A stretch of DNA of 64,000 nucleotides, from positions 62,001-126,000 of the forward strand of contig NW_003314323.1 in NCBI RefSeq assembly GCF_000143415.4, read 5' to 3'. The position numbers and the translations under genes were made by a program. The stretch comes from Selaginella moellendorffii (lineage: Eukaryota > Streptophyta > Lycopodiopsida > Selaginellales > Selaginellaceae). The first letter of the stretch is position 1. Each line of letters starts with the position of its first letter. The notes beneath the pieces were generated by a model that worked only from the letters and a program-made list of their open reading frames with translations, had not been told where the DNA came from and did not search any database. Positions 32,653-43,705 of this stretch are shown here, piece after piece.

Positions 32653-33202
32653 CACAGCCAGCAAAAAGCATCGATCCAGCTTCATCATTCCCGGGAATCC
32701 GGTAAGTCATCTCCTTTAGAGCGCTCCTTTGTGATTTTTCTTCTCAACAGGGAAAGACCACTGCCACGGGACGCCGTTGGATACGGCATCTATCCAACGG
32801 CCCACGACTGTTCTCATTTTTTTTAACGAACTGTGGGAAGAGGCGCGCATGCTGGTCCTCGAAGAAACGGCGCAACCGCTAGCTAGCTGCTGCCAAAAGC
32901 AAAAGAAAAAGAGAAAAAAAAAGAGTCCTGCGAAACCAGCAGCAGCCTACACTGGAAGATCCAGCTCGCCGAATCGAAGCTCCAGCTTTGAGCTCAGGAG
33001 AAATCGAGGTGAGTGGAAAGTCTCCTTCTCGAGCTTGCATTCGCCGGTACGCTGAGGAACTCACTCACTCACTCTACTCTCTTGCTTGTAGCTGCCGGGA
33101 GCTGAGCTCAATTCCCGGAGAGCTCATCGCGCTTGCCCTAGGGAGCTCCGGGATTTGTTTCAGCTGAATTCGGTTGAGAAACGAAGGGAGCTGGACAAGT
33201 CG
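32653..33202 (+). other. Upstream region and probable 5' UTR intron of the C2H2 gene
   Basis: A donor (GTGAGT at 33009) and acceptor (ending at 33091) delimit an 83-nt intron whose splicing does not open a coding frame into the zinc-finger gene; it is best read as a 5' UTR intron. CT- and GA-rich stretches surround it. No other gene is supported. Confidence 0.4.
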
Positions 33203-35809
33203 ATGATGGATTTCCTAAGCTTGGTGGAGGCCCCCCGGAGCCAGGCAGCTAGCATCAACGTTAGCAGCGATACCACCACCAACGAGAAGAACACGGATAT
33301 GGAGGTGGAGATGGTCGTGGAGGAGGAAGAGGAGGAGGATAAGAGCAAGCTGGGAGCTCAGGTCAATGGCCAGTTTAGCGAGCTCGTCGATATAGACTTG
33401 CATTGCGACGAGGACCTCGGGCGTGATTGGTCACCTCCAAGGAACCGTCCTCCTCCGGCTCCTGTTCTTCCTCAGCTTCTTCAAGCCAAGCCGGCTCGAT
33501 CAGTTGAGGACGACAGTAGCATCCAAGTGAAGGTGATCGAGGAAGTTGTGATCACGAGCAGCAGCACCGTGAAGTCGTCCGGAGAAGAAGGTGGAGGCGA
33601 CAAAGATTGTCTTGTGGTGACGAAAGCGAGCTCGGACGAAGAGGTGAATGTCAACAGCAGTAGCAACACGGGCGTGCAAGAAGTTGTCGTGAACTCTTCA
33701 CAGGTCGCGGTAGTGGAAGATCACAGCAGCAGCAAGGAGCTGCAAAAGAAGGAGCATTCACTCTACGCTCTACGGAGGAACCCGAAGCGCAGCCGGAGAT
33801 TCATAGACCAGGAGTATGCTCTCGACATCCTTCCAACTTCTGGGAGCTCGTCATTTCATCCAATCTCGTCGCCAGTAACTCCTGGCGGCTGCGGAGCAGG
33901 AGCAGTGGCGACTCCAAAGAAGAACTCCAGCGCCGCTACCGTCAACAACGCAAACTCCAACTCTTCCATCTTTGCGGACAAAGCAAGAGCTTGTACCGAG
34001 TGTGGCAAGGAGTTCTCGTCGTGGAAGGCGCTGTTTGGACACATGAGGTGCCATCCAGAGCGAGAATGGCGGGGAATCCAGCGGCCTGACAATCTCTCCG
34101 ACTACAAACTATCCAAGTCAGGAAGCGTTCGCAGAAATTCCAGCAAGAAGTCGAGGCAAGCACCGCCGCCAGCAGCAGCACCGTCGTCCTTCCTGCTCGA
34201 CGATGATCCAGACGACGAGCTCGAAGCTCTCTATATCAAAGTCGTGCCTTCGGATAACGAGAGTGATACGGAGAGCATCGAGGCGGCATATATCAATGGA
34301 AGCTGCAACAGCTCCGGAGGCTTTAGCAGCAAAGGGAAGATCATCACTGGGAAACGGTCCAAAAGACCGAGGCAGCCGCCAGCGGAGATCAAAGAGGAGC
34401 GAGACATGGCAAGGTGCTTGGTGATGCTCGCCTGCGCAGGACGAAAGTCGAACAGTAGCTTGGGATTTGAGGACGAAGATGAGGACGGAGAAGAAGAAGG
34501 AGCCGTGGAAGGTGGTCGACAAGAACATCAGGCAGAACAACGAGAAGAACACGAGGAAGACGATGGCGAAGAAGGCGCGGAGGAAGAAGACGATGAGGAA
34601 GAAGAAGAAGAGCTCGAGGACGAAGGAACTTCCACGACTAATAACAACGTAGTCGCGGACTCCACTGCCACGAACAACGCAGTAACTTCAACACCGGACA
34701 ACGCAATGGTGGTGCATGAGAGGAGCATCGTGAGGAACTGCAGCGCGGTGAACTTTGGATCGTCCAACGAGATGATTGAAGATTTGGAGGACCTGGAAGA
34801 GGTCGGGATCGACGAGTCCAGCTTGGTGTGCTCTGCTGCGGAGCTCCTGGACCACGACTTTGATGGGATCAGGATGAAATACGAGTGCTCGACGTGCAAG
34901 AGGATCTTCAAGTCGCACCAGGCACTTGGGGGACACCGAGCGAGCCACAAGAAAGTTAAAGGATGCTTTGCAAAGACGAGCTTGAGCGGTGGCAGTGATG
35001 GAATCATCCAGCCGCAGCAACAGCAGCAGCTTCCATTCCAGCAGCAGCAGCAAGTGATCCTCCATCACCAAATTCATCAAGCTCATCAACTCCAAGCTCA
35101 CCACCAAGCTTCCCAGCAGCAGGAAAGTGCCGAGGAGGACATCACCGACGAGGAGTTCTTGAGGTCCGAGGAGCAACTTTTGCCGCTAGACTTCCACCAC
35201 CATCACCACCATCACCACCACCACCACCACAACCACAGCCACAGCCACATCCACCATCTCCCGCTGGCGAGCAGCTTTCGATTGAAGGACGAGTTTAGCT
35301 ACAGCAGCAGGAAGATGAGCATCAAAGGCCACGAGTGCTCGATCTGCCACCGGGTTTTTACGTCGGGCCAAGCTCTCGGGGGACACAAGAGATGCCACTG
35401 GGGTGGGAGTGATCGTCCACTGTCGTCGGAGCCACCATCGCAGCAAGTAGTAGCGGTAACTTCTTCGATTGTGGCGACGACGATCGGAGCTCCAGCATCG
35501 AGTTTATTGCCAGCTCCAGCTCTAGTAGCAGCGGTTGTAAATCCAGTTCCAACTCTTCCAGCAGCGGCAGTGGCCCCTACTCCAGCAACAACAGCAACAG
35601 CTTTAGTTCCGGCTCCTCCAGTTCCAGCGGTGATTCCAGCGATGATCCCAGCAGCAGCGACGGTTGGCCGAGAAGAATTCGCAGCTGCGAGGGAGGAGTT
35701 TTTGGATCTGAATTTGCCGGCGCTGGTGGAAGAGGAAGAAGAGTGTGAGGACGAAGACGATGGCGAAGACGAGCTAGAAGATACTAGCTTTGTCAGTGTT
35801 CCAAGATGA
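33203..35809 (+). CDS. Large plant C2H2 zinc-finger protein with three QALGGH-type fingers and EAR motif
   Basis: Intronless, 868 aa from ATG 33203 (the frame continues upstream to a TTG). Finger 1 at ~263-286 ([21 protein letters not shown]), finger 2 at ~560-584 with [13 protein letters not shown], and finger 3 at ~709-731 with [19 protein letters not shown] is the plant-specific DNA-recognition helix. Near the C-terminus FLDLNLPAL is an EAR repression motif. Between the fingers are long acidic runs (residues ~450-480), Gln/His tracts (a run of twelve His near residue ~670) and Ala/Pro/Thr repeats. It is related to ZAT-type repressors but about twice their size. Stress- or development-related repression is a family inference. 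Confidence 0.88.
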   Translation: MMDFLSLVEAPRSQAASINVSSDTTTNEKNTDMEVEMVVEEEEEEDKSKLGAQVNGQFSELVDIDLHCDEDLGRDWSPPRNRPPPAPVLPQLLQAKPARSVEDDSSIQVKVIEEVVITSSSTVKSSGEEGGGDKDCLVVTKASSDEEVNVNSSSNTGVQEVVVNSSQVAVVEDHSSSKELQKKEHSLYALRRNPKRSRRFIDQEYALDILPTSGSSSFHPISSPVTPGGCGAGAVATPKKNSSAATVNNANSNSSIFADKARACTECGKEFSSWKALFGHMRCHPEREWRGIQRPDNLSDYKLSKSGSVRRNSSKKSRQAPPPAAAPSSFLLDDDPDDELEALYIKVVPSDNESDTESIEAAYINGSCNSSGGFSSKGKIITGKRSKRPRQPPAEIKEERDMARCLVMLACAGRKSNSSLGFEDEDEDGEEEGAVEGGRQEHQAEQREEHEEDDGEEGAEEEDDEEEEEELEDEGTSTTNNNVVADSTATNNAVTSTPDNAMVVHERSIVRNCSAVNFGSSNEMIEDLEDLEEVGIDESSLVCSAAELLDHDFDGIRMKYECSTCKRIFKSHQALGGHRASHKKVKGCFAKTSLSGGSDGIIQPQQQQQLPFQQQQQVILHHQIHQAHQLQAHHQASQQQESAEEDITDEEFLRSEEQLLPLDFHHHHHHHHHHHHNHSHSHIHHLPLASSFRLKDEFSYSSRKMSIKGHECSICHRVFTSGQALGGHKRCHWGGSDRPLSSEPPSQQVVAVTSSIVATTIGAPASSLLPAPALVAAVVNPVPTLPAAAVAPTPATTATALVPAPPVPAVIPAMIPAAATVGREEFAAAREEFLDLNLPALVEEEEECEDEDDGEDELEDTSFVSVPR

Positions 35810-35952
35810 GATAGTTAAAGATATAATCCTCCTTGGATAAAATCGCTTATTTGGTTTAGGGCTTTAGTATCTAGGCGCGCATTTCTAGCGTCTTCGCGAT
35901 CGGCAATCCAGGGTTCTTGCGATCAGAGCGGCGGCAGCAGCAGCGATTGGCA

Positions 35953-37420
35953 ATGGCGTGCAGGATTTCTGTGATTTCCAGGCATATTTCTTCGCCGCCG
36001 CTGGAACACCTCGACGATCTGGGGGTTCGTGTTGCGCCTGAGGTTCGATCGGCTCTTTCCAGTGGCGTCGGTGTGGTTGCACTGGAATCGACCATTGTAT
36101 CGCATGGTATCGCGCTTGTTAATTTCCTCCGACTTCCATTCGAGTGATTTTCTTGCTCTTTGCCAGGAATGCCTTACCCGCAAAACTTCCATACAGCTCA
36201 AGAGGTTGAATCCATTGTGAGAGCGAATGGGGCCGTGCCGGCAACCATAGCCATCTTAGACGGTGTCCCATGCATTGGTATGCTTTTGTTTCGTTTTCTG
36301 GTTCTCTAACACAGCATGCATAGGCTTGAGCTTGGCGGAGCTCGAACGGCTTGCGAAGCTTGGTACCATGGTTTCAAAGACCGCTAGGCGCGACATTCCT
36401 TACGTCGTAAGCTCTTTTTTCACTTGTTCTCCACAGTTAGTGTTTTTCTTTCCCAGATTGCTCGTCGGGGAAACGGAGCAACCACTGTTTCAGCAACAAT
36501 GTTTTTCGCTTCAAAGGTAGTTTCTACAGTGGGAAAAAGAGGAGTCTCTGATGGATTATGTTCCAGGCGGGAATCAAAGTGTTCGTAACTGGAGGTATTG
36601 GAGGAGTTCATCGACAGGGCGAGTCAAGTAAGGCCAATGTTCTTTCTTATGTCATACTTTTGTGTCTTCAACTTTGTTTTTATTAAGCTATGGACGTGTC
36701 CTCGGACTTGACAGAACTGGGTAAAACTCCAGTTGCGGTGGTTTGTGCAGGGGTAAAATCAATCCTTGACATTCCACGAACACTCGAATACCTGGTAAGA
36801 CCATCGTATAGCGCACGAGTGTTTTAATATGAAACAATTTGCAGGAAACTCAAGGAGTGACGGTTGTTAGCTACTCAACTGATGAATTTCCTGCATTTTT
36901 TACTCCTAACAGTGGCTGCAAAGCACCTTGCCGAGCAGACAGCGTGGAGGAATGCGCAGACATCATAGGTAAGCTCTAGCCATCGTGGTTATCGATTCTA
37001 ACTTGACACTGCAGAGGCAAACACGAAGCTTGGATTGGGTTCAGGCATTTTGATCGGGGTTCCAATACCCGCAGAGCATGCAGCAGCAGCTAAGAACGTG
37101 GAATCGGCCATACAATCGGCATTGCATGAAGCAGAGTACGTCTCAGTGACCTCTCTTGCTATTCCTACGTGTTTTTTTTTTTATAGGAGCAGAGGTATTG
37201 CCGGTAATTCTGTGACGCCATTCTTGCTCAAGCGCGTCAACGAGCTCACTGGAGGCGATTCATTGGCTGCAAGTATCCTTTTGTTTGGTAGTCCTCCTGT
37301 GGTAGTTTTTCTTTGCTACAATTGACAGATATCCAGCTCGTGAAGAATAATGCACTCGTTGGTGCGAAGATTGCAACGGCTCTGACAACAAGGCTGAGTC
37401 GCTTCACTAAATCGTCTTGA
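35953..37420 (+). CDS. Pseudouridine-5'-phosphate glycosidase (PsuG/indigoidine synthase A-like)
   Basis: Ten exons (35953-36106, 36167-36277, 36324-36406, 36457-36516, 36566-36626, 36688-36794, 36845-36968, 37015-37135, 37187-37272, 37329-37420) encode 332 aa. The enzyme splits pseudouridine 5'-phosphate into uracil and ribose 5-phosphate; in plants it works with the PUKI kinase in peroxisomes (known). Signatures are [67 protein letters not shown] and [14 protein letters not shown]. The N-terminus ([16 protein letters not shown]) may contain a targeting signal. A second, damaged copy lies at the right edge of the window. Confidence 0.94.
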
Positions 37421-38055
37421 CACTCGGCCCCGATTGGTGTAAATGCCATCCACAAAACGCGTACGTGAGAACACTGTTTCTTTTTCCCATCTGTTGGGTT
37501 CGCCACTCTTTGCCTGTTTCTTTATTTCTGTGCTTTCAACAGATTATACTTCCCGCGGCATGTCGCTGGGTAGTGGCAACGGACAAAACATCACAGCTGT
37601 TAATGCCAGACACGGAAAAACTAAACTACTTGAAAGTGAGGTACTTACGAGGTAGAGACGATCAACATCAACACGTTTATTGGTTTTGATTTTCGTCTTG
37701 CTGTGTTGGATTACAGATGGGCAACGAGCTCAGTTTTTCTCACGAGAAACTTCTTGCCACACAGCCAATCCTCTCTTGCCATTGGAGACTCGCTCGCGCA
37801 GAAGTTTCCTCCCATACCAACAACATATGGCGACGTTACTCTCTCTTGAGCTGGATCTTAGTAAGCCTCCAACTCATTCTTCTCCCGATCACGCGTTTAT
37901 TCCGCGGCAATGGCTACATCCTATAAATCTCCATCACCACCCCAGTGTCAACCATTGCAAACTCCATCCCGTCTGCTACCAGTCTTCGAAGTTTCATCCA
38001 TCCAAGCCTCTGATCATACAAGTCTTCTGTTCTTGCCAGGACTTCCGATCGAGCA
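37421..38055. other. Intergenic region with the XTH promoter
   Basis: No gene seen. TATAAAT at 37922-37928, 128 bp before the XTH ATG, is a plausible TATA box. Short frames here have no similarity to known families. Confidence 0.45.
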
Positions 38056-39037
38056 ATGGGTGCTCTCAAAGTCATTGCATTGCTGTTGTTGGTCGAGCTT
38101 GCGCTCTCTGCTCGTCTCCCACCAAAGTCAGATGTTTCTTTCTCTGAGAACTACTATGTCCGATGGGCCAACGATCATACGCGAGTCCTCAACGGTGGCA
38201 CCGAAATGCAGCTTGTTCTCGACAAGGCATCAGGTAACAATCTCTCTTTCTTTCAAAGCTTCTCTTTTGCTGATCAAGTCCTGTTGCATGATAGGTGCTG
38301 GATTTGGGTCCCGCAGCAAATACTTGTTCGGTCATGTCAGCATGAAGATCAAGCTGGTTCCCAAAGACTCTGCTGGAACAGTGACGGCATTCTACATGTC
38401 ATCCGAGACCGACAAGCACGACGAGATCGACTTTGAGTTCTTGGGGAACGTTTCCGGGCAGCCATACATCGTCCAGACCAACGTTTTCGCCAATGGCGTT
38501 GGAAACCGGGAGCAGCGACACTACCTCTGGTTCGACCCCACTCAGGACTTCCACAGCTACTCCTTCCTCTGGAACAAGCAGCAGATCATGTAAGTTAGCC
38601 CTCTATAGCTACTCGATCGATCATTGCTGAAACTGTGGTTTTGATCCCTCAGATTCTACGTGGACGATGTCCCTCTGCGTGTCCACAAGAATAACGAAGC
38701 CATTGGGATCCCATTCCCGAAGAGCCAGCCCATGGGGATCTACTCGAGTCTGTGGAATGGAGACGACTGGGCTACTCGCGGCGGGCTGGAGAAGATCAAC
38801 TGGGATCACGCTCCATTCGTGGCGGCGTACAAGGGATTCAGCGTGGATGCTTGCGCCGGGGGCGTGGAGTCTTGCAGCGCTCCCAGGGGCAACTGGTGGG
38901 AGCAAAAGGCATTCCAGCGCACCGACAAGGAGACCAAGAGCAAGCTCAAGTGGGTCAAGGACAACTACATGATCTACAACTACTGCAGCGATAGCAAAAG
39001 ATTTCCCACCACTCCAGCCGACTGTGGCCAGTTTTGA
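38056..39037 (+). CDS. Xyloglucan endotransglucosylase/hydrolase (XTH, GH16)
   Basis: Three exons (38056-38233, 38295-38589, 38653-39037), 285 aa. A signal peptide ([19 protein letters not shown]) directs secretion to the wall. The GH16 catalytic motif is [11 protein letters not shown] with both catalytic Glu residues, followed directly by an N-glycosylation sequon (NVS), as in most XTHs. The C-terminal XET_C extension contains paired cysteines ([17 protein letters not shown] and PADCGQF). XTHs cut and rejoin xyloglucan chains during wall expansion. The length and motif order are normal; nothing odd is seen. Confidence 0.95.
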
Positions 39038-39257
39038 GAGCTTCCATGTACTTACATTCTTTTGTACAAAAAAACACACATTTTTTTTACCAGACTTTGC
39101 ATGCTTCCTCCGTAAAATCATGCCATAGTTGCCTGGCTCTCATCGAAAATCGGTGCGAGATACCACGCGTAAGGAAGGCCTTTCTCCTCGGAGGAAGTGT
39201 TGTAAGAGGCATGCGTGATTTTTCGCCTTCTAAAGTATTCTCCCCATGCGTACTGTA

Positions 39258-40443
39258 CTATGAACCTGCGGGAAGAAGAAAGTGTTTGTGAAAAGGCACG
39301 AGCTTGAATGAGAAAGTTTTTTTAAAGTACCACAAGACGATGGCGATCGCACAGAGGGAGATGAAGAGTATCGCTGTGACTTGGGATTCTCCAGAGTACT
39401 TGATCCATCCGATGACGATCATGCTCAGGAGGAAGAGAGAAACACCTGCGGCGGAAGAAAGCAAAGGATTTGGCAAGTGTTTTGCACGGCTTACCGAAAG
39501 AAAAGGAATGGAAAGCTTGCTGCCAGGTAGTCTCACATCTGCGTCGCCAGCAAGATCATGAGAGAGTGTACTTACGACAGAAGAAAAACAAGGAAAAAGA
39601 ATGAAAAATCTACCTGCAATACCAAAAGGCTTCCAGAGTTCTCCTGGGCGCAGGAGGATGATCACCTGGATTGTAGTTTCGACAAAAGTCTAAGCAGCTA
39701 AAGATGAATTCCTCCTCGGCTTCTTCGTTGACATAAGTTCTGCCAATCTTGAGAATGCTTCCTAGAATAAGCGTACAGGTAACCATTGACATGATCATCA
39801 ACCCTTCCTGCAAGAAAAGAGTGAGCTGAATTTTAGGTAGATTAGGAAATCTCACCACAACAGCCGTGAGGACTCCATACACTCCAAACAAGGCCTACTG
39901 CGAGAAACAATGAGTTGAGGAACCGCGACAAATAACTTCGAAACAATTAACCTTTGAAAACTTCATTTGTGGTTGGAACTGCGTAAGCGTGACGATAGCG
40001 AAGCCTGCAAAGAGCGCTGACAAGTTTGACACTGCCTTGAGAAGCTCCGATTTCTCTTCCACATCTCGACGATTCCTCTCCACAAATCTGCCAAAGAGTT
40101 GCTATAGACCAAAAGAATAAAACCAAACAAAGCACAGAGCTTGCCTTAGCCAAAGGCAGCGCGCATTCTCCAAATTCCTATACTCCAGATTCTCCTGCCT
40201 CCACCTGCGATCGATCCATCACTGCAAGAAATCCCTTGTTCTAGACCCTCACCACCGCTTGCTCGCGCGCAATTCGGCGTCGTCCTTCCTCACTCGGCGC
40301 TCCACACGCATCCACTCCACATCCTGCGATCGCGCCTCGTGAATGTGCGCCCGCCAGGCCGCGTCCTCCTCCCGCCACGCCCGGTTCATGCCGCTGTCCA
40401 GCGCCGCGAGGATGCCCTGCGCTGCGTCGCCCGCGCTCGCCAT
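39258..40443 (-). CDS. Orai-like (CRAC channel family) four-helix membrane protein
   Basis: Seven exons (40443-40253, 40204-40145, 40087-39952, 39894-39856, 39807-39614, 39538-39495, 39445-39258) give 283 aa. A long charged N-terminus (WREEDAAWRAHIHEARSQ) leads into four hydrophobic helices: SNLSALFAGFAIVTLTQFQ, LFGVYGVLTAVVEGLMIMS, GVSLFLLSMIVIGWIKY and TAILFISLCAIAIVLWYF. The order and motifs (ALxxGFAxV, then a W-x-K-[FY] after helix 3) match Orai calcium channels. At the place of the human ORAI1 selectivity-filter Glu106 this protein has Gln, and at that of Glu190 it has Ser. Intron 2 starts with GC. Orai proteins are known in algae, mosses and lycophytes but not in flowering plants. Family assignment is moderately sure; ion selectivity is open. 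Confidence 0.65.
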
Positions 40444-40450
40444 AGCTGGC

Positions 40451-40546
40451 AAGAACCCTAAACCTTTAAAAAAGTATTACACGCTGGCATTAAAATTTCC
40501 AAGAACCCTAAACCTTTAAGACAACTTTACACGCTCGCATTAAATC
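40451..40546. repeat. Tandem duplicated promoter segment with telo-boxes
   Basis: Two copies of about 47 bp, period 50 bp (40451-40497 and 40501-40546). Each begins AAGAACCCTAAACCTTTAA and contains ACACGCT[GC]GCATTAAA. They lie directly upstream of the Orai-like start codon. The AACCCTAAA core is a telo-box. Confidence 0.7.
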
Positions 40547-40597
40547 CCTTTTAAAACGTAAGGAGAAAAAGTATACAAAGGTTTATAGGTCTACCAA

Positions 40598-41725
40598 TCA
40601 ATCAACTGGGATTGGTACCATAATGCTATCATTTCTTGCACTTGCAAAGATCAGTTCTTCCAGCTCCCCTTCCTCCGAATCCACATGATCTAGAAAAACT
40701 CACAAAGAATGAATCAAAGATCTTACAACTTTGCAAAAGCTCGGCTTTTCATCGTGCTAACCTGGATCTTCGTCGAAGAGGATAGCTTTGCTGGTGCCAC
40801 TGCTCTTGAAAACCTCCATCTTGATCACGCGATTGCCTCCAAACACCTCCAGATGCACGAGATCGCCAGTCTCGAGCTCTTGATCCTCCACAAACTGCCT
40901 CCATTCATGGCGCTTCACCATGAATCTCCTCCCGGAGCTGTGCACGCTCAGCGATTGGCAGCTCCCGCCATTGATCACGCGGTACTGCATCCCGATGTTG
41001 ATGTGCGCGCGCACGAATCCTGGGGGCAAGTTCTAGAGCACACACAAGCAATCACAGAGAAGCCAAGGTTGAAGGAGAAAGATCATAGAATCCCAGGGGA
41101 AGATCGATACCAGAGTGAAGCTGGGCGACAAATGCGACCTGGTGATCTTGATGTCGATGCTGGGCTTGTCCGTGTCGCTGCAGATCGTCACGCTCGACGG
41201 CCTGCCATTCCCCTTTGCGCGTTTCCTGGCTGGCGGCGACGCACTGTCGTCATCTCCCGAGACTTTGGAGCTGGAGTCCAAGCTCGCCGCCGCCCGGTTC
41301 TTGGCACCGCCGCCGCCGCTCCTCCGCCTCTTCCTCCTCGGTGCTTTTTCCTTCTCCGCCTCTTCCTCTTCCTCGTACTCCTCCTCCTCCTCCTCGTCTC
41401 CCCCCGGGCGAAACCTTTGGAGAAGCTCCAGCTGCTCGTGCTGGCTATGGCGATCATCGTAATCGCCATCACCCTCCTCGTCATCGTCGCCCTCTTTCTC
41501 TTCCTCCGGGTCCTCTCCCTCGTCTACCTCTCGATGCTGCGCTTGGAGATGGCGATAGTTCGCGTCGGGATCGCCACCACCGTCGCCCACACTCTTCACT
41601 CGCAAATTCCAGCCATGCTCGCCTCCTCCATCTTTCTTCGTCAAGCTCTTCCTCCGAATCACAACGCTTGCTTTCACCTCTAGCTCTTCCTCCGCGCCGA
41701 GCGCCCGATCGAGACTATTTCCCAT
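40598..41725 (-). CDS. B3-domain (REM-like) protein 1
   Basis: Three exons (41725-41111, 41032-40762, 40689-40598), 325 aa. The first exon is mostly low-complexity: an acidic Glu/Asp region with a basic patch (APRRKRRRSGGGG) and RKRAKGNG. Its end, KITRSHLSPSFTL, is spliced to NLPPGFVRAHINIG, MVKRHEWRQFVEDQELETGD and LVHLEVFG, a plant B3 DNA-binding fold split by an intron. It is related to the next gene (same SHLSP-F start of the B3 and same intron place), so the pair arose by tandem duplication. Nuclear DNA binding is inferred. Confidence 0.78.
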
Positions 41726-41982
41726 ACAAACTCCACCTAAAAAGCCTGGTTGAAAAAACCAATGCGTCTACCTCACCACGAACCCTAAAAACCACCCCTC
41801 ACACACTTGTCCCCCATACAAACACTTATATAATGTTTGAAAGTTTAACAATACAACAAACCAATGCTCTATGGAGCCCTCGGTTACAAAGAAAGTGATT
41901 TTCTGTAGGAACAGTGTCTCCAGAGAAGAAAGGGAAACGAAGAACGAAGAAAAAAAAGCACCAAGATGACCGGAAATTAATC

Positions 41983-43351
41983 TTAAGCCGCGACGCCTTC
42001 TGCTGGGGAAGATTCAGGCCCGGCTGCTGCTGCTGCTGTTGCTGTTGCTGTTGCTACTCCTGCTGCTGCTGGTGTTGCTGCTCCCGATGTTGCTGCTCCT
42101 GCCGAATCTGGACATGAAACTGAGCTAGCAACAAGCGTGTGAGTCAAGAGCGAAGTACAAAACCTGTTACTCCCGGCGAGTAGAGCTCAGCGCCGCCAGG
42201 TCCTGGAATGCCAAGAACATTAGCTCTAGAACACCTGAGAGAAGCAAGAGATCCAGCAAACCAGACAAGAGATCCGAGCAAACCAAACAAACAGATCTGA
42301 GCAAACCAGACAAACAGATCCGAGCACACCAGACAAAGAGAGCACACGGACCTGTGTTTGGGTAGGGAGGTGGAGACGCTGACGGCTCCGCTGGAGTGTA
42401 CTGCGCGAGCGAGTGACCCTTTTCGATCCGGAGCTTGGACTTGCCCTCCATCTCGAAGTGCACAGTGTCGTTGAGCTGGAGATTGTGCTCGTGGACGATC
42501 TGGGCCCAGTGCTGCTTCTTAAACTTGAACCTCGTCTTGGTGATCTCCTCGATCTCCAGGGACTTGCCCTGCACGCCGTTTGAGATTTCGAAGAAGCTCC
42601 CGTGCATCGCAACGAACTCTGGCGGCACAGTCTGCGAGAGCAAGCAAGTCAGACATGGATAGATGGTAGAGAAAGCTCTAAGCTTCGAATCAAGCACAGA
42701 GAGAAAGAAGGTATCCATAGAGCAAACTCCAAGTCAGACATGGATGGATGGACAGGCTAAAACTAGAGAAAGCTCCAAGCCTCGAATCAAGCACAAATAT
42801 CAGCAAGAAGAGAAAAAAAGCACAGAAAGGGAAAAGGAAGAAAAACAAGCTCACACAAACCACACAGGGGAACAAAGCAGGAGCAAGAAGAAAAAGGAAG
42901 AAACTAGCTCAAGAACACAAAAGGGAAGAGTGTGAGGACTTACCACATGGAAATTTGGAGAGAGGTGTGACTTTAGCACGCTCATGTCCAGGCCGGAGTT
43001 ACTCCACTTCATACACGAAGTCTTCCTCCCAGCGTAGCGCCCCGTCCGCGGCGTCGCCCCTTCCTCCAGCGGCTGCTGCTGCTCGCTATCGCTCGAATTC
43101 GCCTCGTCCAGCGCCCCCACCTTCAAAATCTTGCGCGCTCGCATCGACCGGTCGTCGGCGCTCTTGCGCGCCCTGCTGTCGCCGTTGGGCACCGCGTACT
43201 TGGGCATTGCCTCCGCGGCGGGCGTCTGCTCGGCATTCCCATTCGCAGCGCCATTCGCCTGCTGCCCGCGGCCGCCGTGATCCACCTTCTTGATGCGCAG
43301 CGTCACCTCATACTCGTCGTCCCGGAATACCTTCTCGAGATTGTTGCCCAT
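41983..43351 (-). CDS. B3-domain (REM-like) protein 2
   Basis: Four exons (43351-42944, 42631-42352, 42202-42164, 42119-41983), 287 aa. The B3 fold starts in exon 1 (MSVLKSHLSPNFHV) and continues in exon 2 (TVPPEFVAMHGSFFEISNG, RFKFKKQHWAQIVHEHNLQL, DTVHFEME). The C-terminus is a simple Ala/Thr/Pro tail encoded by a CTG/TGC repeat on the + strand (42020-42110). The N-terminal part carries a nuclear-type basic patch (RMRARKILK-like). It is a tandem paralogue of the gene at 40598-41725, same strand, 257 bp apart. The frame runs 9 nt further upstream to a TTG; ATG 43351 was chosen. Confidence 0.78.
42249..42338. repeat. Intronic minisatellite, four units of 21-23 bp
   Basis: Four head-to-tail units begin at 42249, 42270, 42293 and 42316, with consensus AGATCCGAGCAAACCAGACA plus AAC. 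The array lies inside intron 2 of the second B3 gene and does not disturb its splice sites. Confidence 0.8.
42645..42805. repeat. Imperfect tandem duplication of about 80 bp inside intron 1
   Basis: The block beginning AAGTCAGACATGGAT recurs about 80 bp later, and both copies run on to GCTTCGAATCAAGCACA or a close variant. It lies in the first intron of the second B3 gene, making this intron (312 nt) long for this genome. Confidence 0.6.
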
Positions 43352-43705
43352 CTCCGCCAAGAATCGCCGCCGCCGCCGCCGCCGCGAGATCCACAGCTCC
43401 TCCTTCTCCCGCCGAATCGAGGAGCGCGCTCACATTCTCTCCAAAATCCCGCTCCAGATACCCCAATAAGAGAACCCCTGAGCCCTAAAACTCTGCTTCC
43501 ATTTCTTGATAAAGACGATTCCATGGGATATTCCCCCACCACGTTATTTCCCTGTGTAAGTAATTGATTGCGCAAGAACAAGGCCGTGTTCTTCCTTTCT
43601 CCGCTCGCTACTAAAACGTATCACTGTGGTCTCTGTTATTTTTCTTCCGCGATGGAATGGATCGATCGAGAGAGCGCGAGCGCTCCTCCATTCTTTTTTG
43701 CTGGT

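Noticed and set aside
39610-39665. 22-nt 'intron' joining two frames in the Orai-like gene
   Set aside because: Too short to be spliced. A 44-nt exon at 39495-39538 restores the frame with standard introns and gives a better family match.
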